Positions 19,854 to 29,528 of a stretch of DNA of 64,000 nucleotides are shown here, one piece after another (position 1 is the stretch's first letter; every line of letters starts with the position of its first letter). The DNA is from Ceratorhiza oryzae-sativae (taxonomy: Eukaryota; Basidiomycota; Agaricomycetes; Cantharellales; Ceratobasidiaceae): the NCBI GenBank assembly GCA_030998015.1, contig JARWMV010000077.1, forward strand, positions 1 to 64,000, written 5' to 3'. The notes under the pieces were generated by a model that worked only from the letters and a program-made list of their open reading frames with translations, was not told the origin of the DNA and made no database searches. The translations under genes and the position numbers were made by a program.

Positions 19854-21011
19854 AGCAGGGATTCTAATTGTATGAGAATCACCTCTTTTGGATTTATAGC
19901 ATTTTAAGCCCCACTTAGAGTTTAAAGCATTGATTAACAACTCAACTTCATTCAATGTAAAGGAATGAGTACATAATTCAACATATCGACACTGTTTATT
20001 TCTTGTCCCATCATCTGCAAAAAGCCTGACTTTTTGCCAATAAGCTAAGCCTAAGGGAGTTAAAAGATTCCCGCGCGCGTTAGTTGCTGGTGGGACTTGT
20101 CCCACCAACCAACGTGAGCAATCGCAACCGTTTGCGATTGCTAGTGCGCGGCATAATATCGATATTTAGCCGCCGGCTGAAAATGACGAACGGTCGTCAT
20201 TTTCTACGAGGGAATCTTTAGGATTCCCTCTAACGCCGGCGGGCAGGAACTACTTTTTTTCCATCGATATAGAACAATTCAAAGAATATATTAAAGCAAG
20301 GCAAGGAAAGGGTGTTAAACCTGACCCGTGCCCGCCTACGATCGCAGCTCCGCCTCAAGCTAGAACTATATTCAGCACCAGTTACTTTGTGGGGCCCGGT
20401 TTTAGTTGTTTTAGGTTCCAGGTTACAATAACTAGTGACCCCCAATAAGGCAATGGCCTCCCAATGCGTCACAAACGTATTGGGGGGGGCCATTACCAAC
20501 ATCAATCCTTGACATTTCCTAAGGAATTGTCAAGGAATGGCAGTTTGGGGGGTCAATGGCGCCACAAGTTTTGTGGCGCGCATTGCAATCATTGGGGGTC
20601 TACTGAATAATTTATACAAATGTTCAAGATATTCTCTGTTAGGAGCCCCTTGAACAAAAAATAATCTTGCATTTGCATATTGTTTCTGAATATATAAATC
20701 GCCCAGGCAGAGACCAATTAAAATATATTTCAATTCACTCCCCTACGCCCCGACGGGAAATTGACGTCTGCAAAAAAGTCAGTTGGTCTGACCAGATCAA
20801 CTTCCGTCAATTATCCCGGCGGGAATTTGGAGACGGCTCTCCGCGCGTGGGCCGCGCCTCTGGCGCGATCTAAGCGCGGAGGGAGGTAAAGTGATTTGGG
20901 GTCTTTCTTCCTTGCTTAACAGCACAGATCTAGTTCTTTTCTCTTCAGATGATTTAATAGGCACTATAGAAGAAAGGGAAAGTAGACAAAATACATGATT
21001 ACTTACGTCAA
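19854..21011 (-). pseudogene. LAGLIDADG homing endonuclease 3, broken by at least five insertions
   Basis: The minus strand reads LSSIVPIKSSEEKRTR, then an element (about 20,740-20,885), LKYILIGLCLGDLYIQKQ (first motif), EYLEHLYKLF, a family G block (about 20,440-20,605), PHKVTG, a small element, RFNTLSLPCF, KKVVPA, family A, NLLTPLGLAYW and VELLINALNSKWGLK. The second motif is split by an in-frame mini-hairpin (CAAAAAGCCTGACTTTTTG, about 20,017-20,036), giving YW-QKVRL-FADDG. A GGTGGTGAGGACC-type hairpin (about 19,790-19,853) ends it. Not functional as it stands. Confidence 0.75.
20071..20242 (-). mobile_element. family A element 16 (short form)
   Basis: Inside LAGLIDADG gene 3, between KKVVPA and NLLTPLGLAY. 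Relative to family length about nine target nucleotides are missing. Confidence 0.9.
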
Positions 21012-21017
21012 ATATGA

Positions 21018-21263
21018 CCCGTGCACGCCTGCGAACGCCTTGGCTTAAGCCAAGCAAGCTTGGCTCATATTGACCTTAAGGTCAATGTAAGCCAAGGCGG
21101 CCCTGGCGTGCGCGCGGCGTCTGATTCCGAGGTACCCTGGAACTTAAAGTTCCAGGGTACCTCGCAATACCTCGCCGCGAACGCGGCCTCGATATCCATT
21201 ACCCCTCGGGTCAACAGCATGTATTTATATATAAATACAATGCTGGTTGACCCTAAGCGGGGG
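21018..21263 (+). mobile_element. family C element with TATGA duplication
   Basis: TATGA at 21,013-21,017 and 21,264-21,268. Full-length form, upstream of LAGLIDADG gene 3. Confidence 0.85.
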
Positions 21264-21301
21264 TATGATAGACTTCGTGTAAAGTACAAAAATTGCCATT
21301 G

Positions 21302-21394
21302 ACCCCCCAAACTGATGCAGCTATGCTGCATTGTTTGGGGGGGTAATGGCTCTCCCAATACGCTGGCCTTACAGGCTTGGTAACGCATTGGGAG
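21302..21394 (+). mobile_element. family G element with CCATTG duplication
   Basis: CCATTG precedes (about 21,296-21,301) and follows (21,395-21,400) the element. Confidence 0.75.
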
Positions 21395-21785
21395 GCCATT
21401 GCTAGAATGGCTATGAAGTAAAATAACCAAATTATAAGTCCCCAACTTCCAGTTCCAGCCTGTTTAGGGCTAAATACGTAAGTTTGATTTAAGATGTTTC
21501 CAAAAAACACCTTCACGGTGGTTTTGGGCCCTACGGGCTTCAATTTTCATGTAAAGGATAAGATACGGTAACACGGTGTTAAGTACCAGGAAAATCCTTC
21601 TCGGCAGAAATATCTGCCTAGATGATTTAAGGCTAAGAAATGGCAACAACATTTCTATGCCCAGGGTTAATAGCCCGCGGCAGTAAGGACTTTGATTCCG
21701 AGGTAGCCTGGAACCTCGGGGGTCCAGGCTACCTCGCAATACCCCGCCTCCTGGATCTCTAGAGATCCAGGGAGCGGAGCTTAAA

Positions 21786-21906
21786 TTGTTGCACGTACGT
21801 GCAACAACTTCACGCTTGTAGAGGAGACGTCTGTGTGCGGCTTAAGCCGTACACAGACGGATCCGAAGCTTGAGTTAAATCATGCAAGCATGATTATTTC
21901 CTCAAG
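21786..21906 (+). mobile_element. family B element, fullest copy
   Basis: Contains both main hairpins plus a third (ATCATGCAAGCATGAT) ending CCTCAAG, which pairs with CTTGAG upstream. It defines the outer stem of the family. Confidence 0.8.
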
Positions 21907-21916
21907 GGCAGCATGT

Positions 21917-22088
21917 CCGCCGGCGTTAGAGGGAATCCTAAAGATTCCCTCGTAGAAAATGACGACCGTTCGTCATTTTCAGCCGGCGGCTAAATATCGA
22001 TATTATGCCGCGCACTAGCAATCGCAAACGGTTGCGATTGCTCACGTTGGTTGGTGGGACAAGTCCCACCAGCAACTAACGCGCGCGG
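21917..22088 (+). mobile_element. family A element 17 (short form)
   Basis: Lies between family B (21,786) and a short family D (22,098). Confidence 0.9.
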
Positions 22089-22097
22089 GTATATAAA

Positions 22098-22190
22098 CCC
22101 TCCGCGCTCTTTGATCGCCCGCAGGGCGGCCTAAGCGCGGAGGGCTCAACTAATCGATGATTTGCGAAGGCAAATCATCGATTAGCGGGG
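22098..22190 (+). mobile_element. family D element, short form
   Basis: Lacks the inner TGCCTAGAG...TTGGCAGG arm and closes as a simple nested hairpin, indicating that the inner arm is itself a separable insert. Confidence 0.8.
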
Positions 22191-22514
22191 TACATATAAA
22201 TACAATGCTGGCTGAAGTAGTTGCACATACGTGATGTGCAACTATTTCACATTTTTATTCCATGTTAAAAAGAAAAACCTCTTCTTTTAGAAATTTTCCA
22301 TGGTTAAGGGGACTTCTTAGATCCAACGCTCTCTGATCGCGCCTTTAGGCGCGGCCAGATCATAGGCCGCCGCGTGACAAAACATGAATTTGCCTTAGAG
22401 TGAAGGAGGGGTTGAAAGTTTCATTTTTCAATTTTTATCCAAAAATATAACCACTGCCTGGATCTTACTAGTCCCGTGTTGAGGGAAACAGAAAGGCATT
22501 TACTATTGATAACT

Positions 22515-22802
22515 TTAACCTTCTAAAGCAAGGTCCATTAGAGTGTTTTCGATTATACCAACAGCCGGAACAATAATTACAAACCAAGCAAAGTACAATG
22601 CTGTAGCTACTTGTCCTACTTCCACAAATGGTGAGTTTGGGTGTTGACTTCCAATCCACATTAGGATGAAGAAGTCAGCCACAAATACCCAGAAGAAGAA
22701 TTTCATTATTGGTCTGAATTGGTTACCTCTAATTCTAGATGTGTCAACGATTGGCATTATTAATAGTATTAACAATGAAGCAAACATAGCTATAACTCCT
22801 AG
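22515..22802 (-). CDS. cob: cytochrome b, last exon
   Basis: C-terminal part of the complex III haem protein. It reads LGVIAMFASLLILLIMPIVD, then QFRPIMKFFFWVFVADFFIL, IGSQHPNSPFVEVGQVAT and ends IIENTLMDLALEG plus stop, the normal fungal cob C-terminus with three membrane helices. The exon most likely begins at CTA GGA GTT, so that the previous exon (...IPNKL, 28,213) joins as NKL-LGVIAMF. The intron before it is about 5.4 kb and holds three ORF systems. A second degenerate copy of the terminus lies at 19,611. Confidence 0.93.
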   Translation of the reverse strand, partial: LGVIAMFASLLILLIMPIVDTSRIRGNQFRPIMKFFFWVFVADFFILMWIGSQHPNSPFVEVGQVATALYFAWFVIIVPAVGIIENTLMDLALEG

Positions 22803-22829
22803 CCGTATGAAGCTACTTTGTAACGGATT

Positions 22830-23198
22830 TTATTTAACGCCATTTTCGCTATTCAGCAGAGAATCTATGTAGCATTTTAAAGAAATATCTCGATATTCAA
22901 TAGCCTGTTTAAGTGCTTGTAATGATTCAAATTCATTTGTAAAACCAAACTGTCGAGATTTTATATTAAATTCACTAGGAAAGACACATTTCCAAGCTAC
23001 GATACTCCCTTTTAATGGCCCTCGTCCAAAAACCGCCTGAATATTATTTTCGCCTGATTTAGTATCATTTGCTCGGGATTTAAACCAAGATTGAATATTA
23101 TCAAGCCAATATTCTTTACCCTTGACTTGGCTTAGCCAAGCTAGACTCTTCCCTGCCCAGTCAACAGGGACCACAGGCGAGCCTGGCGAGGGCCCCAA
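22830..23198 (-). CDS. intronic ORF of unknown type in the cob intron, possibly AP2-like
   Basis: A 122-residue ORF ending 27 bases before the last cob exon. The first about 17 residues are element-derived (GPSPGSPVVPVDWAG region). Then KEYWLDNIQSWFKSRA, GSIVAWKCVFPSEF and RQFGFTNEFESLQALKQAIE follow. The W...FGFT...E-ALKQA pattern recalls the AP2-type DNA-binding domain found on some homing endonucleases, but no catalytic motif is visible. I do not recognise the family with certainty. Confidence 0.4.
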   Translation of the reverse strand: MGPSPGSPVVPVDWAGKSLAWLSQVKGKEYWLDNIQSWFKSRANDTKSGENNIQAVFGRGPLKGSIVAWKCVFPSEFNIKSRQFGFTNEFESLQALKQAIEYRDISLKCYIDSLLNSENGVK

Positions 23199-23262
23199 CG
23201 AACGTTAGTTGGTCTTACTAGACCAACTTATTCGAAGAGTGCTAGAAAACAGGTTTAAAGAC

Positions 23263-23434
23263 CCGCGCGCGTTAGTTGCTGGTGGGACTTGTCCCACCAA
23301 CCAACGTGAGCAATCGCAACCGTTTGCGATTGCTAGTGCGCGGCATAATATCGATATTTAGCCGCCGGCTGAAAATGACGAACGGTCGTCATTTTCTACG
23401 AGGGAATCTTTAGGATTCCCTCTAACGCCGGCGG
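23263..23434 (-). mobile_element. family A element 18 (short form)
   Basis: Abuts a family C copy upstream of the intronic ORF at 23,198. Confidence 0.9.
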
Positions 23435-23669
23435 GACCCGTGCACGCCTGCGAACGCCTTGGCTCATATTGACCTTAAGGTCAATAATCAAGCCAAGTCG
23501 GCCCTGGCGTGCGCGCGGCGTCTGATTCCGAGGTACCCTGGAACTGAAAGTTCCAGGGTACCTCGCAATACCTCGCCGCGAACGCGGCCTCGATAACCAA
23601 ACCCCTCGGGTCAACAGCATGTATTTATATATAAATACAATGCTGGTTGACCCTAAGCGGGGGTTTGAA
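23435..23669 (+). mobile_element. family C element
   Basis: Abuts family A element 18. No duplication is visible, as expected if it lies in a composite. Confidence 0.8.
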
Positions 23670-23675
23670 GCATCA

Positions 23676-23816
23676 CCCCGCTAATCGATACCCCTGCCAA
23701 GACGTGCGCTAAAGCGCAGTTCTCTAGGCAGGGTGTAGATTTGCCTTCGCAAATCATCGATTAGTGGAGCCCTCCGCGCTTAGGCCGCCCTGCGGGCGAT
23801 CAAAGAGCGCGGAGGG
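23676..23816 (-). mobile_element. family D element
   Basis: Follows the C-terminus of LAGLIDADG gene 4. Confidence 0.85.
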
Positions 23817-24039
23817 TAGTTGGCATTGTGGATCCTAATAAGGAATGTAAAATAGGTAATGATTTTTTTGGAATTCGTATTATGTAACCGTTACCGTCTT
23901 TGTTAATAGTGCATTTGAGATCCCATTTCTCATTCAGAGTTTTGGCTAAAAGTTCAACTTCTTCCTTTGTGAAACCTTGAGTATTTAATATTACTACATG
24001 GTAAGTTCTACAAAAAGAACCATCATCACAAATCCAGTA

Positions 24040-24157
24040 GACCCCCAACAAGGCAATGGCCTCCCAATGCGTCACAAACGTATTGGGGGGGGCCATTACC
24101 TTATTGGGGGGCGGATGCCCCTCAAACAATGCAGCGTAGCTGCACATGTTTGGGGGG
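24040..24157 (-). mobile_element. family G element with CAGTA duplication
   Basis: CAGTA at 24,035-24,039 and 24,158-24,162. The intact HEG codons GCC TAC TGG (LAYW) contain one copy only. Confidence 0.88.
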
Positions 24158-24259
24158 CAGTAGGCTAATCCTAGTGGCGTTAATAATTCTGCAATAATTA
24201 ATGGAACTATTTTTTTACCATCAAGGTAAAATAGATTGTAAAGCTCATTAAAACAAGGT

Positions 24260-24432
24260 CCGCGCGCGTTAGTTGCTGGTGGGACTTGTCCCACCAACCA
24301 ACGTGAGCAATCGCAACCGTTTGCGATTGCTAGTGCGGCGGCATAATATCGATATTTAGCCGCCGGCTGAAAATGACGAACGGTCGTCATTTTCTACGAG
24401 GGAATCTTTAGGATTCCCTCTAACGCCGGCGG
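24260..24432 (-). mobile_element. family A element 19 (short form, +1 base)
   Basis: Splits LAGLIDADG gene 4 between SIRFKT and PCFNELY, with about seven target nucleotides missing. Confidence 0.9.
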
Positions 24433-24651
24433 GAGTTTTGAATCTTATACTATAATGTATTTTCCCTGTTTTATTGTTTGATAGAGGATTATGTGTCTGT
24501 ATCATTGGAACTTGAGAACAATATTCTTGAAATATAGAATAAAGGTGGAACAAATATTCTTTGTGAATAACTCCTTGTTCAAACCGTAATCGTGCATTGA
24601 CACCACCTTTTTGTTTCTCAATATTAAGATCGCCTAGAATAAGCCCAACGG

Positions 24652-24746
24652 CCTCCCAATGCGTTACCAAGCCCTACGGGCCAGCGTATTGGGAGTGCCA
24701 TTACCCCCCCAAACAATGCAGCATAGCTGCATCAGTTTGGGGGGTC
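24652..24746 (-). mobile_element. family G element with AACGG duplication
   Basis: AACGG at 24,647-24,651 and 24,747-24,751. Collapsing one joins AV to GLILGDL in frame. Confidence 0.88.
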
Positions 24747-24983
24747 AACGGCAATTTCTGTTAGTTTTTGAGAAAGAGTAAATTGTTCTTTTTCCTTATT
24801 AGTTAAGCGGTGGCGTTTATCATCAGCGGGGTTAATGGGAACTGCAGAACTAAATAATAGTCCACTAAAGATAGCCATTTCAAATCCAATTGACTGAATA
24901 CAATCCATATAGAATAAAAATGCCGTGGCACAAAGTAGAATTAAAAAAAGAAATATTCGAAGAGAAGATATTAAATAAAACAT

Positions 24984-25040
24984 TGTTAAAATAAATACAT
25001 ATTATAAGACTAACATATTAAAGGTATATCATACCGTCGC
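24984..25040 (-). promoter_or_regulatory. nad1-type leader motif before LAGLIDADG gene 4
   Basis: GATATACCTTTAATATGT followed by AGTCTTATAA, ending a few bases before the ATG, as before nad1 and LAGLIDADG ORF 1. A related CCATACTCCACTAACTACC block lies further upstream at about 25,780. Confidence 0.5.
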
Positions 25041-25429
25041 GTTGGGACCGCCCGAATGGTTTCGGTCCAGCAAGATTTTATAAATCTTGCATGGAAGGAT
25101 TCCATAGGAATCCTTGTGCCCGTAGACCCCCAATGATGCAATTAGGGGCCACTTAAAATAGCAAAGCTATTTTAGAGGCCCCGTAATTGCTTCATTTGGG
25201 GGGTGGATGCCCCCCAAACAATGCAGCGTAGCTGCACATGTTTGGGGGGCACTAGGGCCCAAAACCACCCCCAAACAATGCAGCGTAGCTGCACATGTTT
25301 GGGGGTGTTTTTGGAAATCGCATTTCGGGCGTCCCCAGCGCGGCCGGCGCGGCCGAGAGTGCATGATTTGGTGTCCCATTGATGGGACGCCAAATCTACA
25401 TGCATTCTCGAGTGTCAGAGAGTGATCTC

Positions 25430-25601
25430 CCGCCGGCGTTAGAGGGAATCTGAAAGATTCCCTCGTAGAAAATGACGACCACTCGTCATTTTCAGCCGGC
25501 GGCTAAATATCGATATTATTCCGCGCACTAGCAATCGCAAACGGTTGCGATTGCTTACGTTGGTTGGTGGGACAAGTCCCACCAGCAACTAACGCGCGCG
25601 G
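25430..25601 (+). mobile_element. family A element 20 (diverged)
   Basis: Carries several changes (TCTGAAAGATT, ACCACTCGTC, ATTATTCCGCGC), so it is one of the oldest copies by divergence. Confidence 0.85.
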
Positions 25602-26197
25602 CACATCCTCTACCCCCCCCAACATGCTGTAAGTCATTGGGGGGGGGCCCAGTGGAAATGGGTTGCTGCCCACCAAACAATGCAGCGTAGCTGCACATGT
25701 TTGGGGGTCAGTAGAAACGCCTACTTTAGTCGGAGTCCACAGCGCAAAAACAACCGTGCCGTCAAAATGGGGTAGTTAGTGGAGTATGGTAAAATAGGTA
25801 AATAGATAAAATTACTTACCTTCTCTTTTATTCTTTTTAGGGTGAATATTTGATTTAAATTAAAAAGCTTAACAAAGACGGTTTATAAAACATAGATTAA
25901 GCGTTAAATAAAATTTTAGGCTGGAATTAATTTATAGGAAGTATTAATTAAAATTAAACTTTTTTAGGTCCGAATTTCCTCCATTAAGTATAACTTCTTA
26001 TGGTGTTTCACCAAAATGACTAATAATTTTACCCGAAGAACAATTCCGTAACGATGGATACATTTCAATTGTCCATCGTGAGAATCCCTAAACCAAGACT
26101 CAACATCTCGCCCAATTTCAAGCTCATAAATGTTTATTGAAGTCGTTTGTTAGGATAACTCCGCTCCCTGGATCTCTAGAGATCCAGGAGGCGGATA
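25602..26197. other. non-coding, contains part of the leader cassette
   Basis: A family G copy (25,612-25,720), then AAACGCCTACTTTAGTCGGA and GTTAGTGGAGTATGG (reverse of the cassette's first block), then AT-rich sequence without a gene. A small CTGGATCTCTAGAGATCCAG hairpin is at about 26,167. Confidence 0.5.
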
Positions 26198-26520
26198 ATG
26201 CCCCCGCTCTATCGGCTAAAATCTTAGGTGTAACCCAAGATTTCAGCCGCCCTGCCTAGAGAACTGCGCTTTAGCGCACGTCTTGGCAGGGGTATCGATT
26301 AGCGGGGTACTGCTAAGCCCCCCATTTACAGTCACCAAGAATAAACCCTATAATGCCCCCGCTCTATCGGCTAAAATCTTAGGTGTAACCCAAGATTTCA
26401 GCCGCTAAAGCGGAGGGTCAACGACCCGTGGGCATTGTTAACGAGGCCGCGTTCGCGGCGAGCCGCGCGCACGCCAGGGCCGCCTTGGCAAGCCAAGGCG
26501 TTCGCAGGCGTGCACGGGTA
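26198..26520 (-). mobile_element. hybrid C2/D copy and a C2 copy
   Basis: 26,198-26,306 starts like C2 (CCCCCGCTCTATCGGC) but ends like D (TATCGATTAGCGGGG), so it is a recombinant. 26,355-26,519 is a C2 lacking the TGCCTAGAG arm. Confidence 0.75.
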
Positions 26521-26768
26521 ATAAAAAATATAGATGGGGTAGTCAAATTATCAGTGTAAGTGGGAAGTTTTACATTAGTTAAATTAAGACTCATTAAATT
26601 TAATTGTTCCGATAAAGATAGTTTTCTATTTACTCCATCTGCTGAAAGGTCATAAACAATGTGTGTAGCAAGAGCCAGTGAAAAAGGATCTAATTTTAAA
26701 TTATTAGATGTTAAACGTCGTATGTCTGACAATTTTTGAAAAGCAATAAATTTTTCTCCATAAATATT

Positions 26769-26978
26769 ACCCGTGCACGCCTGCGAACGCCTTGGCTTGC
26801 CAAGGCGGCCCTGGCGTGCGCGCGGCTCGCCGCGAACGCGGCCTCGTTAACAATGCCCACGGGTCGTTGACCCTCCGCTTTATTACCCCTGCCAAGACGT
26901 GCGCTAAAGCGCAGTTCTCTAGGCAGGGCGGCTGAAATCTTGGGTTACACCTAAGATTTTAGCCGATAGAGCGGGGGC
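26769..26978 (+). mobile_element. family C2 element joined to family A 21
   Basis: CCCGTGCACGCC to GAGCGGGGGC with the recurrent C2-A junction. Confidence 0.8.
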
Positions 26979-27200
26979 CCGCGCGCGTTAGTTGCTGGTG
27001 GGACTTGTCCCACCAACCAACGTGAGCAATCGCAACCGTTTGCGATTGCTAGTGCGCGGCATAATATCGATATTTAGCCGCCGGCTGAAAATGACGAACG
27101 GTCGTCATTTTCTACGAGGGAATCTTTATGGGAGGTAGCCTGGACCATGAGACTCATGGTCAAGGCTACCTCATCTGAGGATTCCCTCTAACGCCGGCGG
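26979..27200 (-). mobile_element. family A element 21 (long form)
   Basis: Joined to a C2 element. The pair splits the endonuclease in the cob intron between NSYSKY and IYGEKF. Confidence 0.9.
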
Positions 27201-27368
27201 ATATTTAGAATAGGAATTAAGTATTGTATCCCAACTTTCAGAAGATAACCGTATAACCAATTTCCCGTGTTTATTGACAGTTATGCCTAATGTACCTGTT
27301 TGCCCTAAAACATACCAAAGAGTTAGAAAAAATTCTAAACTTTGAGGTGATAGATTCTGATTAATAGC

Positions 27369-27582
27369 CCGCGCGCGTTAGTTGCTGGTGGGACTTGTCC
27401 CACCAACCAACGTGAGCAATCGCAACCGTTTGCGATTGCTAGTGCGCGGCATAATATCGATATTTAGCCGCCGGCTGAAAATGACGAACGGTCGTCATTT
27501 TCTACGAGGGAATCTTTATGTGAGGTAGCCTGGACTCATGGTCAAGGCTACCTCAACTGAGGATTCCCTCTAACGCCGGCGG
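27369..27582 (-). mobile_element. family A element 22 (long form, shortened loop)
   Basis: Splits the cob-intron endonuclease between CRIRGNNFM and INQNLSPQ. Confidence 0.9.
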
Positions 27583-27711
27583 GCATAAAGTTATTACCTC
27601 TAATTCTACAAGAAATATGTCCTTCAGCTTGGAAAAATCCATTTGCTACTAAACGAAACTCTTCCGGATTAAAATTAGGAGGTAATTTGAAATTCGCAGG
27701 AACTCCTTCTC

Positions 27712-27758
27712 CCGCCGGCGTTAGAGGGAATCTGAAAGATTCCCTCTAACGCGCGCGG
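27712..27758 (+). mobile_element. family A element 23 (47-bp internally deleted remnant)
   Basis: Keeps only the CCGCCGGCG start, the GAGGGAATC/GATTCCCTC hairpin and the TAACGCGCGCGG end. The diverged AATCTGAAAG form matches element 20. Confidence 0.85.
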
Positions 27759-27889
27759 GAGAAGGCGGTTCGTTTTTACATCGGTTTAATTGCTCACGTG
27801 CAGAAGAGATAGACAAATTGTTTTTATCGGTTGAATTGAAATTGGAAAATTCAGAATTTTGAGCATAGATTAAAATAAGAAATACTATT

Positions 27890-28212
27890 TCCGTAAAATC
27901 TTCCAGCCTTTATTGACTATATCTTATCTAAAAATTGAACCAGCAATTCTCAAATTTGGGCAATTGCTGTGCACTAACCAGTCCGTAAGATTGAACCAGG
28001 AAAATTTTGTAATCTAGAGTTTTACGTATAGTCTATGAAGTTTTTTGACCGAGCAAAGCACGAGGCGCCTGATTCCGAGCTCGCAATACCTCGGTAATGA
28101 AAAACTTGCTGGTTATCTTAAACAAGTTTTAAGATTTTTACTGTGAAATACAGTACTTAAACTACAAGACTTCCAAGCATACAGTAAAATTTATACAAAC
28201 CACTAGAAGATT
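27890..28212 (-). other. group I intron core, second cob intron
   Basis: Directly after the cob exon ending IPNKL, the minus strand has GATAACCAGCAAG, GACTATACGTAAAAC and AAGATATAGTCAATAAAG, which resemble the conserved P/Q, R and S segments of group I introns. The endonuclease ORFs lie in its long downstream part (27,880-22,830). Confidence 0.65.
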
Positions 28213-28258
28213 TAATTTGTTAGGGATAGATCGTAAAATTGCATAGTAAGGTAAAAGA
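28213..28258 (-). CDS. cob: cytochrome b, short internal exon
   Basis: Encodes LLPYYAILRSIPNKL, the conserved cob segment that follows PEWY. It completes a Tyr codon if the previous exon ends GAG TGG TA and this one starts T CTT. Only 15-16 codons long, too short for ORF finding. Flanked by group I intron sequence on both sides. Confidence 0.88.
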
Positions 28259-28800
28259 TCACATTTATAATATAACCCCAAATTGGGGGTGTAGATTTGC
28301 CTGCGCAAATCACCCCCAATTTAGGAGTCCTCAGCGCTTAGGCCGCGCCTAAAGGCGCGATCAGAGAGTTGGAAATTATATATTATCCATTTTTGTTAAT
28401 AAAATGGCTGGACTATTTCTTCATCCTCAATTTACAATTCCCCGCTAATCGATACCCCTGCCAAGACGTGCGCTAAAGCGCAGTTCTCTAGGCAGGGTGT
28501 AGATTTGCCTTCGCAAATCATCGATTAGTGGAGCCCTCCGCGCTTAGGCCGCCCTGCGGGCGATCAAAGAGCGCGGAGGGAAGGAGCTTTACGTATAGTC
28601 TCTTAGGGTACTACTATTAAACTGTAACAACAATTTTGCATTTATTATTGTATGTAAGTATAACTTTGTTCCCTGTTGATTATCCATTGTTACATTGTTA
28701 AGTTTTTATTTAGAATTAAATATTAACATCTTTAGGATTTTCCAACAAATAGTAAAGTTAATTTTTCATAAGATTACTCTTAAGCGTGGCATCTTTACTT
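28259..28800 (-). other. group I intron in cob, no ORF
   Basis: Begins AAGTAAAGATGCC after the exon. It contains AATCAACAGGGAAC (P-like), AGAGACTATACGTAAAGC (R-like) and GATGAAGAAATAGTCC (S-like) in order. A family D element (28,440-28,580) is inserted between the R- and S-like parts, and two smaller hairpins lie at about 28,275-28,375. About 540 bp in total. Confidence 0.7.
28440..28580 (-). mobile_element. family D element inside a cob group I intron
   Basis: Complete 141-bp copy within the intron core. If spliced, the RNA must tolerate the extra hairpins in a peripheral loop. Confidence 0.85.
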
Positions 28801-28868
28801 ACCACTCAGGAACAATTGAGGCTGGAGTAGACATTGGATTTGCTGGGATATAATTGTCCGAGTGCATT
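28801..28868 (-). CDS. cob: cytochrome b, internal exon
   Basis: Encodes HSDNYIPANPMSTPASIVPEW, with the quinol-site PEW motif (Qo site). The exon edges are inferred from cob alignment. Upstream cob exons (residues before about 240) are not in this window's recognisable sequence. Confidence 0.88.
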
Positions 28869-28959
28869 TTAATAAATACTTCTTCTAAAAAATGGTTTTG
28901 ATTCGATTCGTGTTCTGCGAGGCCCCAGTCCAGGGGAATTAATAAATTTTAGTGATAGT

Positions 28960-29131
28960 CCGCGCGCGTTAGTTGCTGGTGGGACTTGTCCCACCAACCA
29001 ACGTGAGCAATCGCAACCGTTTGCGATTGCTAGTGCGCGGCATAATATCGATATTTAGCCGCCGGCTGAAAATGACGAACGGTCGTCATTTTCTACGAGG
29101 GAATCTTTAGGATTCCCTCTAACGCCGGCGG
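28960..29131 (-). mobile_element. family A element 24 (short form)
   Basis: Ends the helix-turn-helix-like remnant (FNPKEKS) upstream of a cob exon. Confidence 0.9.
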
Positions 29132-29356
29132 AACTTTTTTCCTTGGGGTTAAATAAAGGGGCACCACTATTAATGAATTTGTAAATTGTCACATCGGATA
29201 GACCAAAAAAAGCACATAGCTCAGATTTACTTGAAAAATATAGAGGTTTCATAGAATCTGTTTGTGAACTCAAAGCAAGTGTTTCTTTACTTTCAAAATA
29301 TGGTGTTAACATGAAAAATTTAGCACTTGTAACCCATTGTTTATTAGATATAACTC

Positions 29357-29528
29357 CCGCGCGCGTTAGTTGCTGGTGGGACTTGTCCCACCAACCAACG
29401 TGAGCAATCGCAACCGTTTGCGATTGCTAGTGCGCGGCATAATATCGATATTTAGCCGCCGGCTGAAAATGACGAACGGTCGTCATTTTCTACGAGGGAA
29501 TCTTTAGGATTCCCTCTAACGCCGGCGG
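29357..29528 (-). mobile_element. family A element 25 (short form)
   Basis: Splits the same intronic endonuclease remnant between LYEFSDQG and VISNKQW. Confidence 0.9.

Larger units (their letters stand above)
23817..24983 (-). pseudogene. LAGLIDADG homing endonuclease 4 in the cob intron
   Basis: Starts FYLISSLRIFLFLILLCATA (hydrophobic leader), then LTEIAV, a family G element, GLILGDLNIEKQ (first motif), RLRFEQGVIHKEYLFHLY, SIRFKT, family A, PCFNELYNLFYLDGKK, LLTPLGLAY, family G, WICDDGSF (second motif), VELLAKTLNEKWDLKC and IRIPKKSLPILHSLLG. It is the clearest full-length architecture in the window once three insertions are ignored. It has its own upstream GATATACC leader motif at about 25,030. 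The end runs into family D without the usual HKIGL. Confidence 0.8.
26521..27880 (-). pseudogene. LAGLIDADG-type endonuclease in cob intron, split three times
   Basis: The minus strand reads NSEFSNFNSTDKNNL, SSAREQLNRCKNEP, the deleted A remnant, GVPANFKLPPNFNPEEFRLV, a LAGLIDADG-like helix ANGFFQAEGHISCRI, family A 22, LSPQSLEFFLTLWYVLGQTG, family A 21 plus C2, IYGEKFIAFQKLSDIRRLTS and KLDPFSLALATHIVYDL. It belongs to a different subfamily from the numbered LAGLIDADG genes. Frames on both sides of each insert connect. Confidence 0.65.
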
